A stretch of DNA of 64,000 nucleotides from Spinacia oleracea (lineage: Eukaryota; Streptophyta; Magnoliopsida; Caryophyllales; Amaranthaceae). The notes beneath the pieces are model-generated. The model was not told the DNA's origin, did not search any database, and saw only the letters and a program-made list of their open reading frames with translations. Of the stretch, positions 32,357 through 43,804 are shown piece by piece. The stretch lies in contig NC_079492.1 in the NCBI RefSeq assembly GCF_020520425.1, positions 59,953,042-60,017,041 of the forward strand, in the 5' to 3' direction. The position numbers and the translations under genes were made by a program. Within the stretch, counting starts at the first letter, position 1. Every line of letters begins with the position of its first letter.

Positions 32357-34054
32357 TTGGGGAGTCCTAGGTCAAAGAAAGGAAAAAAGCTAAATATGAT
32401 CTACTATATGTCTAAGACTCTTAATCAAGCACAAGCCAACTACACCACGACCGAGAAGGAGTTTCTCGCCATTGTGCATGCCTTTGAGAAGTTTAGAACC
32501 TATTTGGTGGGGTCGAAGACTATTGTTTACACGGATCACGCGGCTATTCGATATCTTATAGCAAAGAAAGAGGATAAACCTAGACTCATTCGTTGGGTGC
32601 TCCTCCTCCAAGAATTCGACATTGAATTTCTAGACAAAAAAGGAGCCGAGAATGTGGTGGCCGACCACCTCTCTAGGCTAGAACTTGGGGGTGAGGCTAC
32701 GGATGATGTTCCAATTGAAGATGCTTTGCGAGATGATACCTTGTACATGGTTGGGAGTTCTTATCTTCCTTGGTTGGTTGAAATAGTGAATTACTTGGCT
32801 TGTGGAGTGATCCCCGAAGATCTCACAACTCAAGAGCACCGCAAGTTGAAGTATGATGCTAGGCGCTATATTTGGGATGAGCCCACATTGTTGAGACGGT
32901 GCCCGTATGACCTTTTAAGGAGGTGTGTTCCGGATGAGGAGTTCACTAGTGTTCTTCGTATGTGCCACTCCTCCCCTTGTGGTGGGCATATGGGAGGTGA
33001 TAGAACGGCTTCCAAGATCCTTCAAAGTATGTTGTGGTGGCCCACCCTTTTTCGGGATGCTTGGGCATTTGTCAAGTCTTGTGATCGTTGTCAAAGAACG
33101 GGAAATATTTCCAAGAGAGATGAGATGCCACAAAATCCTATCTTGGAGTTGGAGGTGTTCGATGTGTGGGGTATCGACTTCATGGGTCCTTTCCCTTCTT
33201 CTTATGGCAATCTCTATATTCTTGTGGCGGTTGACTATGTTTCAAAGTGGGCGGAAGCCATTTCCTCTCCCACCAACGATCACAAAGTGGTTATCAATCT
33301 CTTCAAGAAGATCATCTTTCCGCGTTTTGGGGTTTCTAGGGCCTTGATTAGTGATGGAGGATCCCACTTTGCCCATGGGAAGTTCAAGACCCTCTTACGA
33401 AAGTATGGTGTTCATCACAAAGTTGGCGTGGGTTATCATCCTCAAACTAGCGGCCACGTGGAAGTTATCAATCGGGAAATCAAGTCTATTCTCGAAAAGT
33501 CGGTTGCCAAGAACCGGAAAGATTGGTCCATCAACCTTGATGACGCCTTATGGGCGTATAGGACGACTTTCAAAATGCCGATCGGGATGACTCCTTACAA
33601 GCTTGTTTATGGCAAGAATTGCCACTTGCCGGTTGAGCTTGAGTACAAGGCCATGTGGGCCATCAAAACTTTGAATTTCGAGCTAACTAGTGCGGGTGAG
33701 CGGCGCTTGCTTGATCTCCATGAGCTAGAGGAGCTCCGCATGAACGCCTATGACTCGGCGAGCATCTACAAATCCCGTTCTAAACAATATCATGACACTC
33801 GGATTGAAAAGAGAGAGTTCAAGGAGGGGGAGAAGGTCCTCTTTTATAATTCCCGCTTGAAGTTATTCCCGGGAAAACTCAAGTCTTGGTGGAGCGGTCT
33901 ATTTGATGTTGTTCGGGTATTCCTGCATGGTGCAATTGAGATTCAGAATGAAGATTTCGGGCCCTTCAAAGTGAATGGTCATCGGCTCAAGCACTATTAC
34001 TTGGGAGACTCTATTGGCTCTTTTGCTTCCTTGGACCTCAATGATCCCCCATGA
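32357..34054 (+). CDS. Athila RNase H end and integrase (open 565-codon remnant)
   Basis: The frame runs open from 32357 to TGA at 34054. RNase [21 protein letters not shown] and [11 protein letters not shown], followed by VADHLSRLE. Integrase: zinc-binding [15 protein letters not shown]...[10 protein letters not shown], core [10 protein letters not shown] (D), LISDGGSHF (D) and [11 protein letters not shown] (E), then a C-terminal domain with [20 protein letters not shown]. No chromodomain is present, as expected for Athila. The methionine at 32357 is only the first after a frameshift near 32320, so this is the tail of a polyprotein, not an independent gene. It is the best-preserved Athila part. 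Confidence 0.92.
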   Translation: MGSPRSKKGKKLNMIYYMSKTLNQAQANYTTTEKEFLAIVHAFEKFRTYLVGSKTIVYTDHAAIRYLIAKKEDKPRLIRWVLLLQEFDIEFLDKKGAENVVADHLSRLELGGEATDDVPIEDALRDDTLYMVGSSYLPWLVEIVNYLACGVIPEDLTTQEHRKLKYDARRYIWDEPTLLRRCPYDLLRRCVPDEEFTSVLRMCHSSPCGGHMGGDRTASKILQSMLWWPTLFRDAWAFVKSCDRCQRTGNISKRDEMPQNPILELEVFDVWGIDFMGPFPSSYGNLYILVAVDYVSKWAEAISSPTNDHKVVINLFKKIIFPRFGVSRALISDGGSHFAHGKFKTLLRKYGVHHKVGVGYHPQTSGHVEVINREIKSILEKSVAKNRKDWSINLDDALWAYRTTFKMPIGMTPYKLVYGKNCHLPVELEYKAMWAIKTLNFELTSAGERRLLDLHELEELRMNAYDSASIYKSRSKQYHDTRIEKREFKEGEKVLFYNSRLKLFPGKLKSWWSGLFDVVRVFLHGAIEIQNEDFGPFKVNGHRLKHYYLGDSIGSFASLDLNDPP

Positions 34055-34637
34055 ATTTGGGGGGATTCGTCAAGCTAATGACGTTAAACGAGCGCTTTCG
34101 AGAGCCACCCTGCGGCTTTTATGCATGATTTTGGTATGGTTTCTATGAGGTGGGTTCACGCTTTCCACCATTGCCTTGTTCGTCGATTTTTTGGTGAGTA
34201 TGTTCAATTTTTACCGGTTCTTTGCGGGACTTGCTCCCACGGTATCTCCGGTAATCTCCTTCTATCTCACATGCATTCTTTGGGACGGGCATATTTCATA
34301 TGGGGAATTTGGTTGGATGGGTAGATGTGCCCCTCCTAGTTTTGTTTTAGGCCTTGGGGACATGGCCTAATTCAAGCTTGAGGGGAGTTTTGTTGTGTAG
34401 TTGCCAATTTGTGATGCTCATTTCTTTGAAATCATACCTTGTGTGCATGTATATATTAGTTTCTTTGTTTTTAGTTTGATGTTAGTTTCTTTTAGTTTGA
34501 TGGCCAAAATCTCACTCCTTTCCAATTCTAAGCAAGTAATTATCAATCGAAAATTAAAATTCGCAAATTGCAATAGCAATTTGGACAAAGAAAATCCCCA
34601 ATTTGATTTTTTTTTCTTGAAATGAATTTGATGATTT
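34055..34637 (+). other. Athila 3' untranslated part, cut off
   Basis: It contains ATTTGGGGGGATT right after the integrase stop and a purine-rich CTTGAGGGGAG (about 34377-34386), both usual downstream of Athila pol. No env-like frame: the 60-75 codon frames here are short and featureless. Homology to LARD begins at about 34638 without any LTR end between. Confidence 0.7.
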
Positions 34638-35080
34638 GTTTGAAAAGAGCGATGTGCTGGATTTTCCTTCGTTTTACGTCCTATAAAACAAGGGGGTTTT
34701 CTCGTTTAGCTAACCCTAAAAATGAGAATCTTTAAAAATATTTTTACCTCGTGATTGGGCTTGGCCAGGCCTGGTTACATTTTATAGCTTTGATTTCGAA
34801 AACATCTGTAGATACTTCCAATGACAAAGTGAGGGAGTTTCTATACATATGTAGGTACTTCCAATGACAAAGTGAGGGAGTTTCTATACTTAACAAATTC
34901 CAATGACACGTGAGGAATGTGTTAACACTTCAAGTGATGACCCTTAAGTCAAATGTTATCACTCGGGGGCTCGTGAGACCCTCGCAAAACAGGTCACATA
35001 CACCATGGCTTGTATGACGCACTCCGTCTAATACTTTGACCATCGTCTTACTCCAAGACTCAGTCAAAGTGGGGGCTAAC

Positions 35081-36575
35081 TATAGACACCTACTTTTGTC
35101 CCCATTCCCGAAAGGGAAGGTTCGATGATGAGAACATAAATCTTCACTTGGCAACGCATCTCCTATAAAATAACGAATCTCAATCACCCTTTCATTTCAG
35201 CTAAAACTGCTATTTATAGAAACCTGCTAAAAATAGTAGCTGCCGTAAAAGGTAATTGCTAAAAGTAGTAAGAATAAAAAGATAGAAACCTGTCAGAATT
35301 AGGTGTTACACTCCAACAAAAATCCTAAAAGAGATAGAAATTGTAAAAGGAATTCTATTCCTATCGCAATTCGATAAAAGAGTTAACGTATTAATTAAAC
35401 TCATAACGAACCTAGAGTTCGTAACGGGCCCAGACGCATTCCGTCATAAGTTAATACGCACTAAAAGACTCGGATTAAGTCTCTTAATGGACTCCGTACT
35501 CTAGAGTCCAATCTGGCAAAGAATTCTGCCTAGATCCTATTCTCAACGCCCAGCGCTGGGCGCCGAAATCTTTGACGCCCAGTGCTGGGCGCCGAAAATA
35601 CCTGGGATGGATTCTTTTCCTAATCCGTTTCGTATTCATATTCCTGAAAATCTATCTTTCTACGCCACTTTTTCCTATAAATAGATCCCTAAAGACGACG
35701 TGAAAAACACACAACAGAATACACAATTCCATAACCTGAGTATTGACTCTAGCCTTAAGCCTAGTCTCACGCTGCGAAATTGATCCCGCGTTCTGTCGCA
35801 ATCGACCCAAAAGTCGAACAGAACGCATCCTGTCCCTTGTAGCTGATGAATTAAGCCTAAATACTGGAACATTGCTTAGAAACCCGAGATTCGAGATTCG
35901 TTAAATAAAAAGGAGAAATAGCAAAGTCAAAGTGGTTAGTTTTCTGAGAACCGTAACGCACCTCTCAAGGGTGCGTTGTAATGTGTCCCTCATATGATTT
36001 AATCGCTTTCATCACCCTTTTATAAAATTGTCGAACTATAAACTTGATTGATCTATCACGCCTAATAAGATAATACCTTGGACAATTAAATTATCATGCT
36101 AGGTACCTTAAATCAATCTAAATAAGATAATCACGATCAAATTAGTATTATGTGTTGCATATTGCTAAAATCAATTCAGAATAGTTTAATAGTTTAACGC
36201 ATGTCCCTTCAATTATTTATGCTGAACTAGTAAGGATAACCTGCCTCTGGAGTTATCGATGAGCACTCCTCTCGGTAGTTACAGTCCCCCGAACTCTCAA
36301 TCTCTGCTCTGCGGGTGTACGTTGAGCGATCCCCACACCAGGGATTACAAGGGAACCTATGGCCGTCGGTCGAACATAATTGCACTCCCTTCATGTCACG
36401 ATAACCGGGTTTTGTCAGTTTTTCTCATTGTCGTTAAAAATTGAATGGCGACTCCTATATTACTAGTCGATTGGGTGTAAACTCACAGGAAATCTAACTA
36501 CACTTGACCTGACAACGTCACGCCCACGAGGGACGAGGTCATGCATTAGCCTCGTGCTTTTTCGACCCCCTCACA
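35081..36575 (+). repeat. LARD-V 3' LTR (1495 bp)
   Basis: It starts TATAGACACC (TG changed to TA) and ends CCCCCTCACA. More diverged from the X LTRs than these are from each other. TATA context CTATAAATAGATCC at about 35690; R-region hairpin at 35788-35826 with perfect arms. Confidence 0.9.
35544..35599 (+). repeat. LARD palindrome pair in LTR-V
   Basis: CGCCCAGCGCTGGGCGCC and GACGCCCAGTGCTGGGCGCC, separated by GAAATCTTT; both palindromes are perfect or nearly so. Confidence 0.9.
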
Positions 36576-37190
36576 ATGGGAGGACAATTCCAGTCTTGCG
36601 ATCTTGAGATTAGACTTCGTTTGATAGGTGAATACCTGAGCGTTGCCTTTATAGCCTCCTTTTACGGTGCGACGGTTGACAACGACAAAGTAAGCAGATC
36701 TCAAACAAGTAATCTCAAATCACTCAGCTATTGAGGATTAGTGTCTAATAATTTTAATGAAATTTACTTATGACAGATTTTCATCTCTTACAGTAAAGTT
36801 TCATAGGTATGTCCGATACTAGTCTTCCCAAAGTAAGTATCTATGCGAATGATTATGACATTGCCATGTCCACATAGTTCAAGAAACAGAACTACTAGTC
36901 ATCTTGCATTCTAGTCGTCTAACGTTTTCTATGCGTCCAACTTTATAGAAAACTCCGACCAGGGATCATTTTCAACTTTTGACATTCAAGTTCACTTGAT
37001 AGACATTTCTTAGTCACAGGATTGGTCCTGAAAGTCTATCTTGAATATTTCGTCAAATTGAAGGAACTCATTATTTAATGAACCACAAATTAAATGGAAA
37101 AATGAATTCTATTCATTTATTGTGAATGATTAACCAATAATGTTTTACAAAGTATTAAACTCTAAAACTTTAAAACATTAAACAACGACA

Positions 37191-40100
37191 TCAAAGCCAT
37201 TCTCCAATATGCTTGATTCCCATAGCTGCAGTGTGCGAGTTGTGCTTCGCCTGCGGCAGAGGTTTAGTCAATGGATCTGAGATGTTGTCATCAGTTCCAA
37301 TCTTGCTTATCTCGACTTCTTTTCTTTCAACGAACTCTCGTAGAAGGTGAAATCTACAAAGTACATGCTTGACTCTTTGGTGGTTTCTAGGCTCCTTTGC
37401 CTGTGCAATAGCTCCGTTATTATCACAATATAAGGCTATTGGTCCTTTAATGGAGGGGACTACACCAAGTTCACCTATGAACTTCCTTAGCTATATAGCT
37501 TCCTTTGCTGCTTCATGTGCAGCAATGTACTCCACTTCAGTTGTAGAATCCGCAATGGTGCTTTGCTTAGCACTTTTCCAGCTTACTGCACCTCCGTTGA
37601 GGCAGAAGACAAACCCAAACTGTGATCTGAAATCATCCTTGTCGGTTTGGAAACTTGCGTCCGTATAGACTTTAACAATTAATTCCTCATCTCCACCATA
37701 GACCAGGAAGTCATCTTTGTGCCTTTTCAGGTACTTCAGAATATTCTTGGCAACAGTCCAATGTGCCTCTCCTGGGTCTGACTGGTATCTGCTCGTAGCA
37801 CTGAGTGCATACGCAATATCCGGGCGTGTGCATATCATAGCATACATTATTGAACCAATCAATGATGCATATGGAATCCCACTCATTCGTCTACGCTCAT
37901 CAAGTGTTTTTGGGCACTGAGTCTTGTTTAGAGTCATTCCATGAGACATGGGCAGGTAGCCTCGCTTGGAGTCTGCCATCTTGAACCTTTCAAGCACCTT
38001 ATTGATATAAGTGCTTTGACTAAGTCCAATTATCTTTTTAGATCTATCTCTGTAAATCTTGATGCCCAGTATGTACTGTGTTTCTCTTAGATCCTTCATC
38101 GAAAAACATTTCCCAAGCCAAATCTTGACAGAGTTCAACATAGGAATTTCATTGCCGATAAGTAATATGTCGTCGACATATAATACTAGAAAAGCAATTT
38201 TGCTCCCACTGACCTTCTTGTATACACAAGATTCGTCTGCGTTCTTGATGAAACCAAAGTCACTGACTGCTTCATCAAAACGTATATTCCAGCTCCTTAA
38301 TGCCTGCTTCAATCCGTAGATTGATTTCTTTAGCTTACATACCTTTTTAGCATTCTTTGGATCCTCAAAACCCTCAGCCTGTGTCATAAACACAGTTTCT
38401 GTTAAAACGCCGTTTAAGAAAGCGGTTTTGACATCCATCTGCCATATTTCGTAATCGTAATATGCAGCAATTGCTAATCCGAATAGACTTTAGCATTGCA
38501 ACTGGTGAAAATGTTTCATGGTAATCCACACCGTGGACTTGCCTGTAACCTTTTGCAACCAATCTAGCTTTGAAAACTTCTAGTTTCCCATCCTTGTCCT
38601 TTTTCAGTTTGAAAACCCATTTGCTTCCTATGGCTTGGTAGCCATCTGGCAAATCGACCAAATCCCAAACTTGGTTTTCTAACATGGAGTCTAATTCAGA
38701 TTGCATGGCTTCTTGCCATTGTTTGGAGCTAGGGCTCGTTATAGCTTGTTTGTAAGTCGCAGGTTCATCACTTTCAAGTAATAGAATGTCCTAGCTCTCG
38801 TTCGTCAAAATACCTAAGTACCTTTCCGGTTGAGATCTATATCTTTGCGATCTACGCGGGGTTACATCTCTAGATGGTCCATGATTCTCACCAGATACTT
38901 CTAAAGATCTCTGAATTTCATCCTGAATGTCATCTTGAGCATTCTCTAGAGTTTGTTGTTCGACTCGAATTTCTTCGAGGTCTACTTTTCTCCCACTTGT
39001 CATTTTGGAAATGTGAACCTTTTCCAAAAACTTACCATCTCGAGCAACAAACACCTTGTTCTCAGATGTATTGTAGAAGTAATACCCCTTTGTTTCCTTT
39101 GGATAGCCCACAAGGATACATTTGTCAGATTTTGGATGAAGTTTGTCTGAAATTAATCGTTTGACGTATACTTCACATCCCCAAATCTTAAGAAAAGACA
39201 CATTTGGAGGCTTTCCAAACCATAACTCATATGGAGTCTTTTCAACAGCTTTAGACGGAGCTCTATTTATAGTGAGTGCAGCTGTATTTAGTGCATGTCC
39301 CCAAAATTCTATTGGAAGTTCGGCCTGACCCATCATTGATCTAACCATGTCTAGCAAGGTTTTGTTCCTCCGTTCCGACACACCCTTCCATTGTGGTGTT
39401 CCAGGAGGAGTCAATTTTGATAGAATTCCACATTCTTTCAGATGGTCATCAAATACATAGCTCAGATATTCACCGCCTCGATCAGACCGCAGTGCCTTAA
39501 TCTTCTTGCCTACTTGATTCTCTACTTCACTCTGAAATTCCTTGAATTTGTCAAAGGATTCAGACTTATGCTTCATTAGGTAGACATAACCATATCTACT
39601 GAAGTCATCAGTGAAAGTGATAAAGTAGCTGAAACCACCTCTAGCATTTGTACTCATTGGTCCACATACATATGTATGGATTAAACCCAATAGTTCAGTT
39701 GCTCTTTTTCCAACTTTAGAGAAAGGTTTCTTTGTCATTTTTCCAAGTAAACATGATTCGCACTTACCATAATCTTCTAAGTCAAATGGTTCTAGAATTC
39801 CTTCCTTTTGAAGTCTTTCCATGCGTTTCACGTTAATATGGCCTAATCGACAATGCCACAGATAGGTGAGATCTGAATCATCATCCTTTTTGGCCTTTTT
39901 GGTATTTATGTTTATAAACTTGTTTCTCGTGATGTAATAAATAAAGTCCATTGACTAATCTAGCAGATCCATAAAACATCTCTTTAAATTAAAACGAACA
40001 ACTATTGTCTTTTATTAAAAAGGAAAATCCCATAGCATCTAAGCAAGAAACAGAAATGATGTTTTTAGTAAGACTTGGAACATGGAAACACTCTTCCAAT

Positions 40101-40360
40101 TCCAAAACTAGCCCAGAGGGCAACGACAAATAATAAGTTCCTACAGCTAATGCAGCAATCCGTGCTCCATTTCCCACTCGTAGGTCGACTTCACCCTTGC
40201 TTAACCTTCTACTTCTTCTTAGTTCCTGTGGATTGGAATATAAGTGTGAGCCACAACCTGTATCTAATACCCAAGAAGTTGAATTAGCAAGTATACAACC
40301 TATAACGAAAATACCTGAAGATGGAACGACTGTTCCGTTCTTCTGATGTTCCTTTAGCTT
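37191..40360 (-). pseudogene. Copia-2 pol remnant (protease to RNase H)
   Basis: It is close to Copia-1 pol in sequence. Lesions seen: a stop at about 39989 after NSCSF, a frame change near 39915, TAG at 38791, a 5-bp deletion at about 38475, and TAG at 37491 where Copia-1 has Trp in AKEAIW. Protease WVLDTGCGSH, integrase LGLIHTYVCGPM (the first catalytic Asp region reads HTYVCG, so this Asp is replaced by Tyr), RT VLYVDDILLIG and RNase H VYTDASFQTDKDD can be read. The largest open pieces are 38791-39951 and 37491-38438. Confidence 0.92.
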
Positions 40361-41176
40361 TGGACATTCTCTTTTGTAATGGCCTATTCCATCACAATAA
40401 AGACAGCTTGATCTGGACTTGTCCTGCTTTGTTTTAGCATTGCCCTTGGACTTTACACCTTTCTTGAAGTGTCTCCCTTTAGCCTTGAGTAAATCTTTGG
40501 CTTCACAGTCGAGTATTATCTCAGCCTTTCTTACAAGGTGAACAAATTCTGCAACTGTTTCTTCTCTTAGTTCACTTAGGTATAGTTTCTTGAAGCGACC
40601 AAACCCACTGTGCAGTGAATTGAGCAAGATAGAGACTGCCATCCTTTCACTTATTGGTGTTCCTAGCAGATTTAGGCGATCAAAATATGAAAGCATAAGA
40701 TCCACATGGTACCTTAGTGGGACGCCTACCCTTTGTTTAGTGCGAAGGAGCTGAACATGTGTTTCTTGGACCTCAATCCTATAACACCTGTTGGGAGAAC
40801 TAACCTTTAGACCAGACATTGATTCAATCAACTCATGGACGTTCAGGTCCCTGTCCTCCGTGCTTCCACGACAGATATCCCTCAGATTCTTGATGAGCGT
40901 AAAAGGTTCGTAAGCTGCAAACCTTCTAGCCCATTCATCAGGGATATTGTTCAGCATGAGACTCATAACCTTTTTGAGATGCGCATCCCAGGCGGAAAAT
41001 CTTTAAGGGGTCATGTCTCTATCATAGTAGGTTGGCATGGGATGTAACAGTACATACTCAAGTCCATTGAGTCTGACTATTTCAACTAGCTTAGTTTCCC
41101 ATTCAAGAAAATTTGTTAGGTTCAGCTTGACCATAAGCACAGAACCCATGATGATGTTTTGATTGTTGTTTGCCAT
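40361..41176 (-). pseudogene. Copia-2 gag, unlike that of Copia-1
   Basis: The start codon at 41176 (MANNNQNIIMG) keeps the MANNN context of Copia-1, then the sequence departs. One in-frame TAA at about 41003 splits it; the open part starts at 40966. It has a gag core with ERMAVSILLNSLHSGFGRF (Copia-1: EMAIDTILHSLHSGYDQF) and a CCHC knuckle CLYCDGIGHYKREC. Near-identity to Copia-1 resumes at KLKE.QKNGTVVPSSG. It is thus a Retrotran_gag_2-type protein from another copia lineage, within an otherwise shared element. Confidence 0.85.
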
Positions 41177-43789
41177 AGTAAAACTACAATTTAAAAAGAA
41201 TAAACAAATAAATAATCATTCATAGTTTCTCTTAATAAACTTAAATTCTAGCATACATGCATAATTTAATGTTCATTAAGCATTTTATTCAAGTTATGTG
41301 TTCCGGCAGGTGTGAATAAAATGATTCCAAGACACTAAAAACCATTGAAGAATTAAGCACATTATGTATTTTGACTCAATTCTAAAATCTTTTAGGTAAG
41401 CAAATGCCTTTTGCTAATAGTCTAGAAACTACTCTTGGTTGATAGGTACGGCTAAGAACTTATTAGGTAAACCTATCGATTTTTCCACGACATAAAAGGA
41501 CTCCTTACTTATATGGTTGAGTTTCACCAAAACTAACATGTACTAACAATTATTTGTGTACCTTACCCCTTTAGGATCAATAAGTAACACCTCGCTGAGC
41601 GTAAAACTATTACTAGATTGATGTAAAGGTTATCCAAGTAAGTGTTATTTTGGCATGGCACCTTTTAACGCAATTTTCAAACTTTGGAACTTAAGGCTCT
41701 TACTATGTTGGTTAAATTTTAAGTGAACTAAAATTCTTAATCATGCAACATAATCAAGCCAGAATCTAATGCATATTTAAGACATATTTAAAAGCAATAA
41801 ATAACTTAAAGCATGCATAAGATAAATGTGATCTAGTATGGCCCGACTTCATCTTGAAGCTTCAACTTCAAAGTCCGTCTTGAAAATGGATTGGAAACTC
41901 CGTCTTGAATTTCACCGTGGGAGGCGCCATTTTCTTCAAATAGGATCAGCTATAGGTAAACTAATTACAACTATTTGATGGTACGCAGACCATATTTGAA
42001 TTGAAAAACAAGCTTTGGTGCATTAGACCAATTACATTCAAATTAATGGTACGCAGACCATATTTTCTATCCTATTTGGGCCATACTAGTCACTTCATTA
42101 CCTGCAAAACAATACATATACAATATATACCATTCACCCATTCATTATCATGAATGGCCCACATAGCTGGTTAGTAAAACACATTGTATGCATCACATAA
42201 ATATTTGCAGCAATTAATCAAGGGCACCAATAATCTACCAATTATTCAGTCCTTATTAATTCTAATCAAGTTGTTTAACCTTAAAGGATTTGTAGACCTA
42301 ATCAAGAGTTTATGACTAAAGGCTCCCACTTAAACGAATAACTTTATATGCTTTACTAATTTTAAACATAAAAATGTATTTCTAGTCTAACCGGAAACAT
42401 ACAAGTTTAATTAAAATTTAAAGCTCATATAAAATTATAATCGAATCCATTTATTTATTTTTCAGTTGAATTAAATGAATTTAAATTAATTCAAGGTTTA
42501 ATTTTAGTAAAATAATTAGTATAAATTAAAATTTATAATAATTATAATACTCAGAATTAAAATCCGAGAAAACAATTTAAATATTAATTTTAAAATTAAT
42601 TAAAATTATTTCCGAACTGAAAATTCCAATTAAAATTCAAAATGACTCAATCGTAACACGACGAGGCACTTGGGCTTGCGCCCAAGCCCCATCGAGTGCA
42701 CGACTGATCGCACGGCCATGGCACAATGCAGCAGCAGCTACACGCAAGGGATGCACCGCTCGCTAGGCGCGAGCAATCTCTCGTGGCGAGGCAACGCTCG
42801 TTGGTGCGCGGAGCAGTGCTCGCTGGGCGACCCAGCTTGTGCTCTCCCACACGCGCGCCTCGACTTGTGCCACGCCCCATCGCCCACCGCCCATGTACAC
42901 AGCACACACGCCCAGGCAGCCTCGCCTCGCGCGCGCGCCATGCTTGGTTGCTTGCTGCATTCGTACCGCACGGGCGACGAGCTCCCTTGCTCATCGTCGC
43001 GTGCTCGCACTATACAACACCCCTGAAGGGTAACACGTAGCTTCCATTTCTTTGTGCGTGCAACATTTATGGGCGTTTTTCTTAAAAATTTAAAATTTTT
43101 AATTCAAAATTAATGACAAATTAATAAAAAAATTTAATTTCATAATTTTAGGGCGAAAAAATCGAAAATTTATTAATCAATTAATTTCCGATTAACATGG
43201 ATTCAAATCTAGGTCATAAAAATATAAAATTTAACATAAATTAACAATTTTTATGGTGGTTTTTAATCATGGATACCTAATTAAATTTTAATTAATTATG
43301 AAAAACAAATCAATTCTAAATTATTCGAATTTCGACAAATTAATCATAATTACAAATTAGGTTGTATAATTAACAAGTATAGGCATTCAAAGTTGTTAAA
43401 CATATACTGTAGGTCAATCAAAAACTCAAGATTTATCAACAAGAATCGCAAATATTCAATTTAACATCTTAAATTTACAAACTTTTGCGTTCGAAAAACT
43501 AAAACCTCCGAAAAGTCATAGTTAGGCTTCGAATTTGGGAATTCTGGGTTCATCCGAAGAAGAGTATTTTTGTCAAAATTTTAGAATGCCTTTTACATGC
43601 GGAATTGACACAAAAATCACTCGATTTGGATGAGTAACGAATAAACTACCGAAAAACTGCGTACATATAATTAAATAAACGCAATTTGCAATTATTTAAC
43701 AATTAAGAAAATTAATCACCCCTTTTAATTCTTTGCAAATTTGTAAAATTTAACCATGTCAAGCAATTTAAATTATGTAAATAATAAGA
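41177..43789 (-). other. Copia-2 5' leader
   Basis: Collinear with the Copia-1 leader. The GC-rich block is short (about 42655-43010) and lacks the minisatellite; overlapping 60-118 codon frames there are chance products of base composition. The stem-loop region is kept at 41833-42089. Confidence 0.8.
41833..42089 (-). other. Conserved multi-stem region in the Copia-2 leader
   Basis: The outer arms (41833-41844 and 42078-42089) and inner arms (41937-41946 and 42069-42078) match those of Copia-1. Two TGGTACGCAGACCA hairpins and the central TTGGTGCATTAGACCAA are present; the loop of the central one has changed while its TTGGT/ACCAA stem is kept. Confidence 0.7.
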
Positions 43790-43803
43790 GGCTCGTGATA
43801 CCA
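43790..43803 (-). promoter_or_regulatory. Copia-2 primer binding site
   Basis: On the minus strand TGGTATCACGAGCC, identical to that of Copia-1. Confidence 0.85.
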
Positions 43804-43804
43804 C

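Larger units (their letters stand above)
16425..34637 (+). mobile_element. Athila-type Ty3/gypsy retrotransposon, decayed, 3' end missing
   Basis: Order on the plus strand: LTR (about 16425-17745), primer site, gag, protease, [Copia-1 insertion 20498-30878], RT, RNase H, integrase, purine-rich tract, then an abrupt join to LARD-V at about 34638. The integrase downstream of RT identifies Ty3/gypsy; FMDDFSV in [16 protein letters not shown] in integrase and the TGGCGCCGTT primer site identify the Athila lineage. No env-like frame and no 3' LTR are present. The target duplication CCTAG (20493-20497, 30879-30883) shows that the two halves belonged together. Confidence 0.92.
34638..36575 (+). mobile_element. 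LARD-V: 3' terminal fragment
   Basis: It starts inside the LARD internal region (AAAAGAGCGATGTGCTGG, compare 57361-57450) and keeps the purine tract (35066-35080) and 3' LTR (35081-36575). The 5' LTR and about 7.5 kb of interior are missing. The right end meets Copia-2 sequence. Confidence 0.88.

Noticed and set aside
32357..34054. Independent integrase gene
   Set aside because: The first methionine only follows a frameshift; upstream RNase H and RT are collinear parts of one Athila polyprotein.
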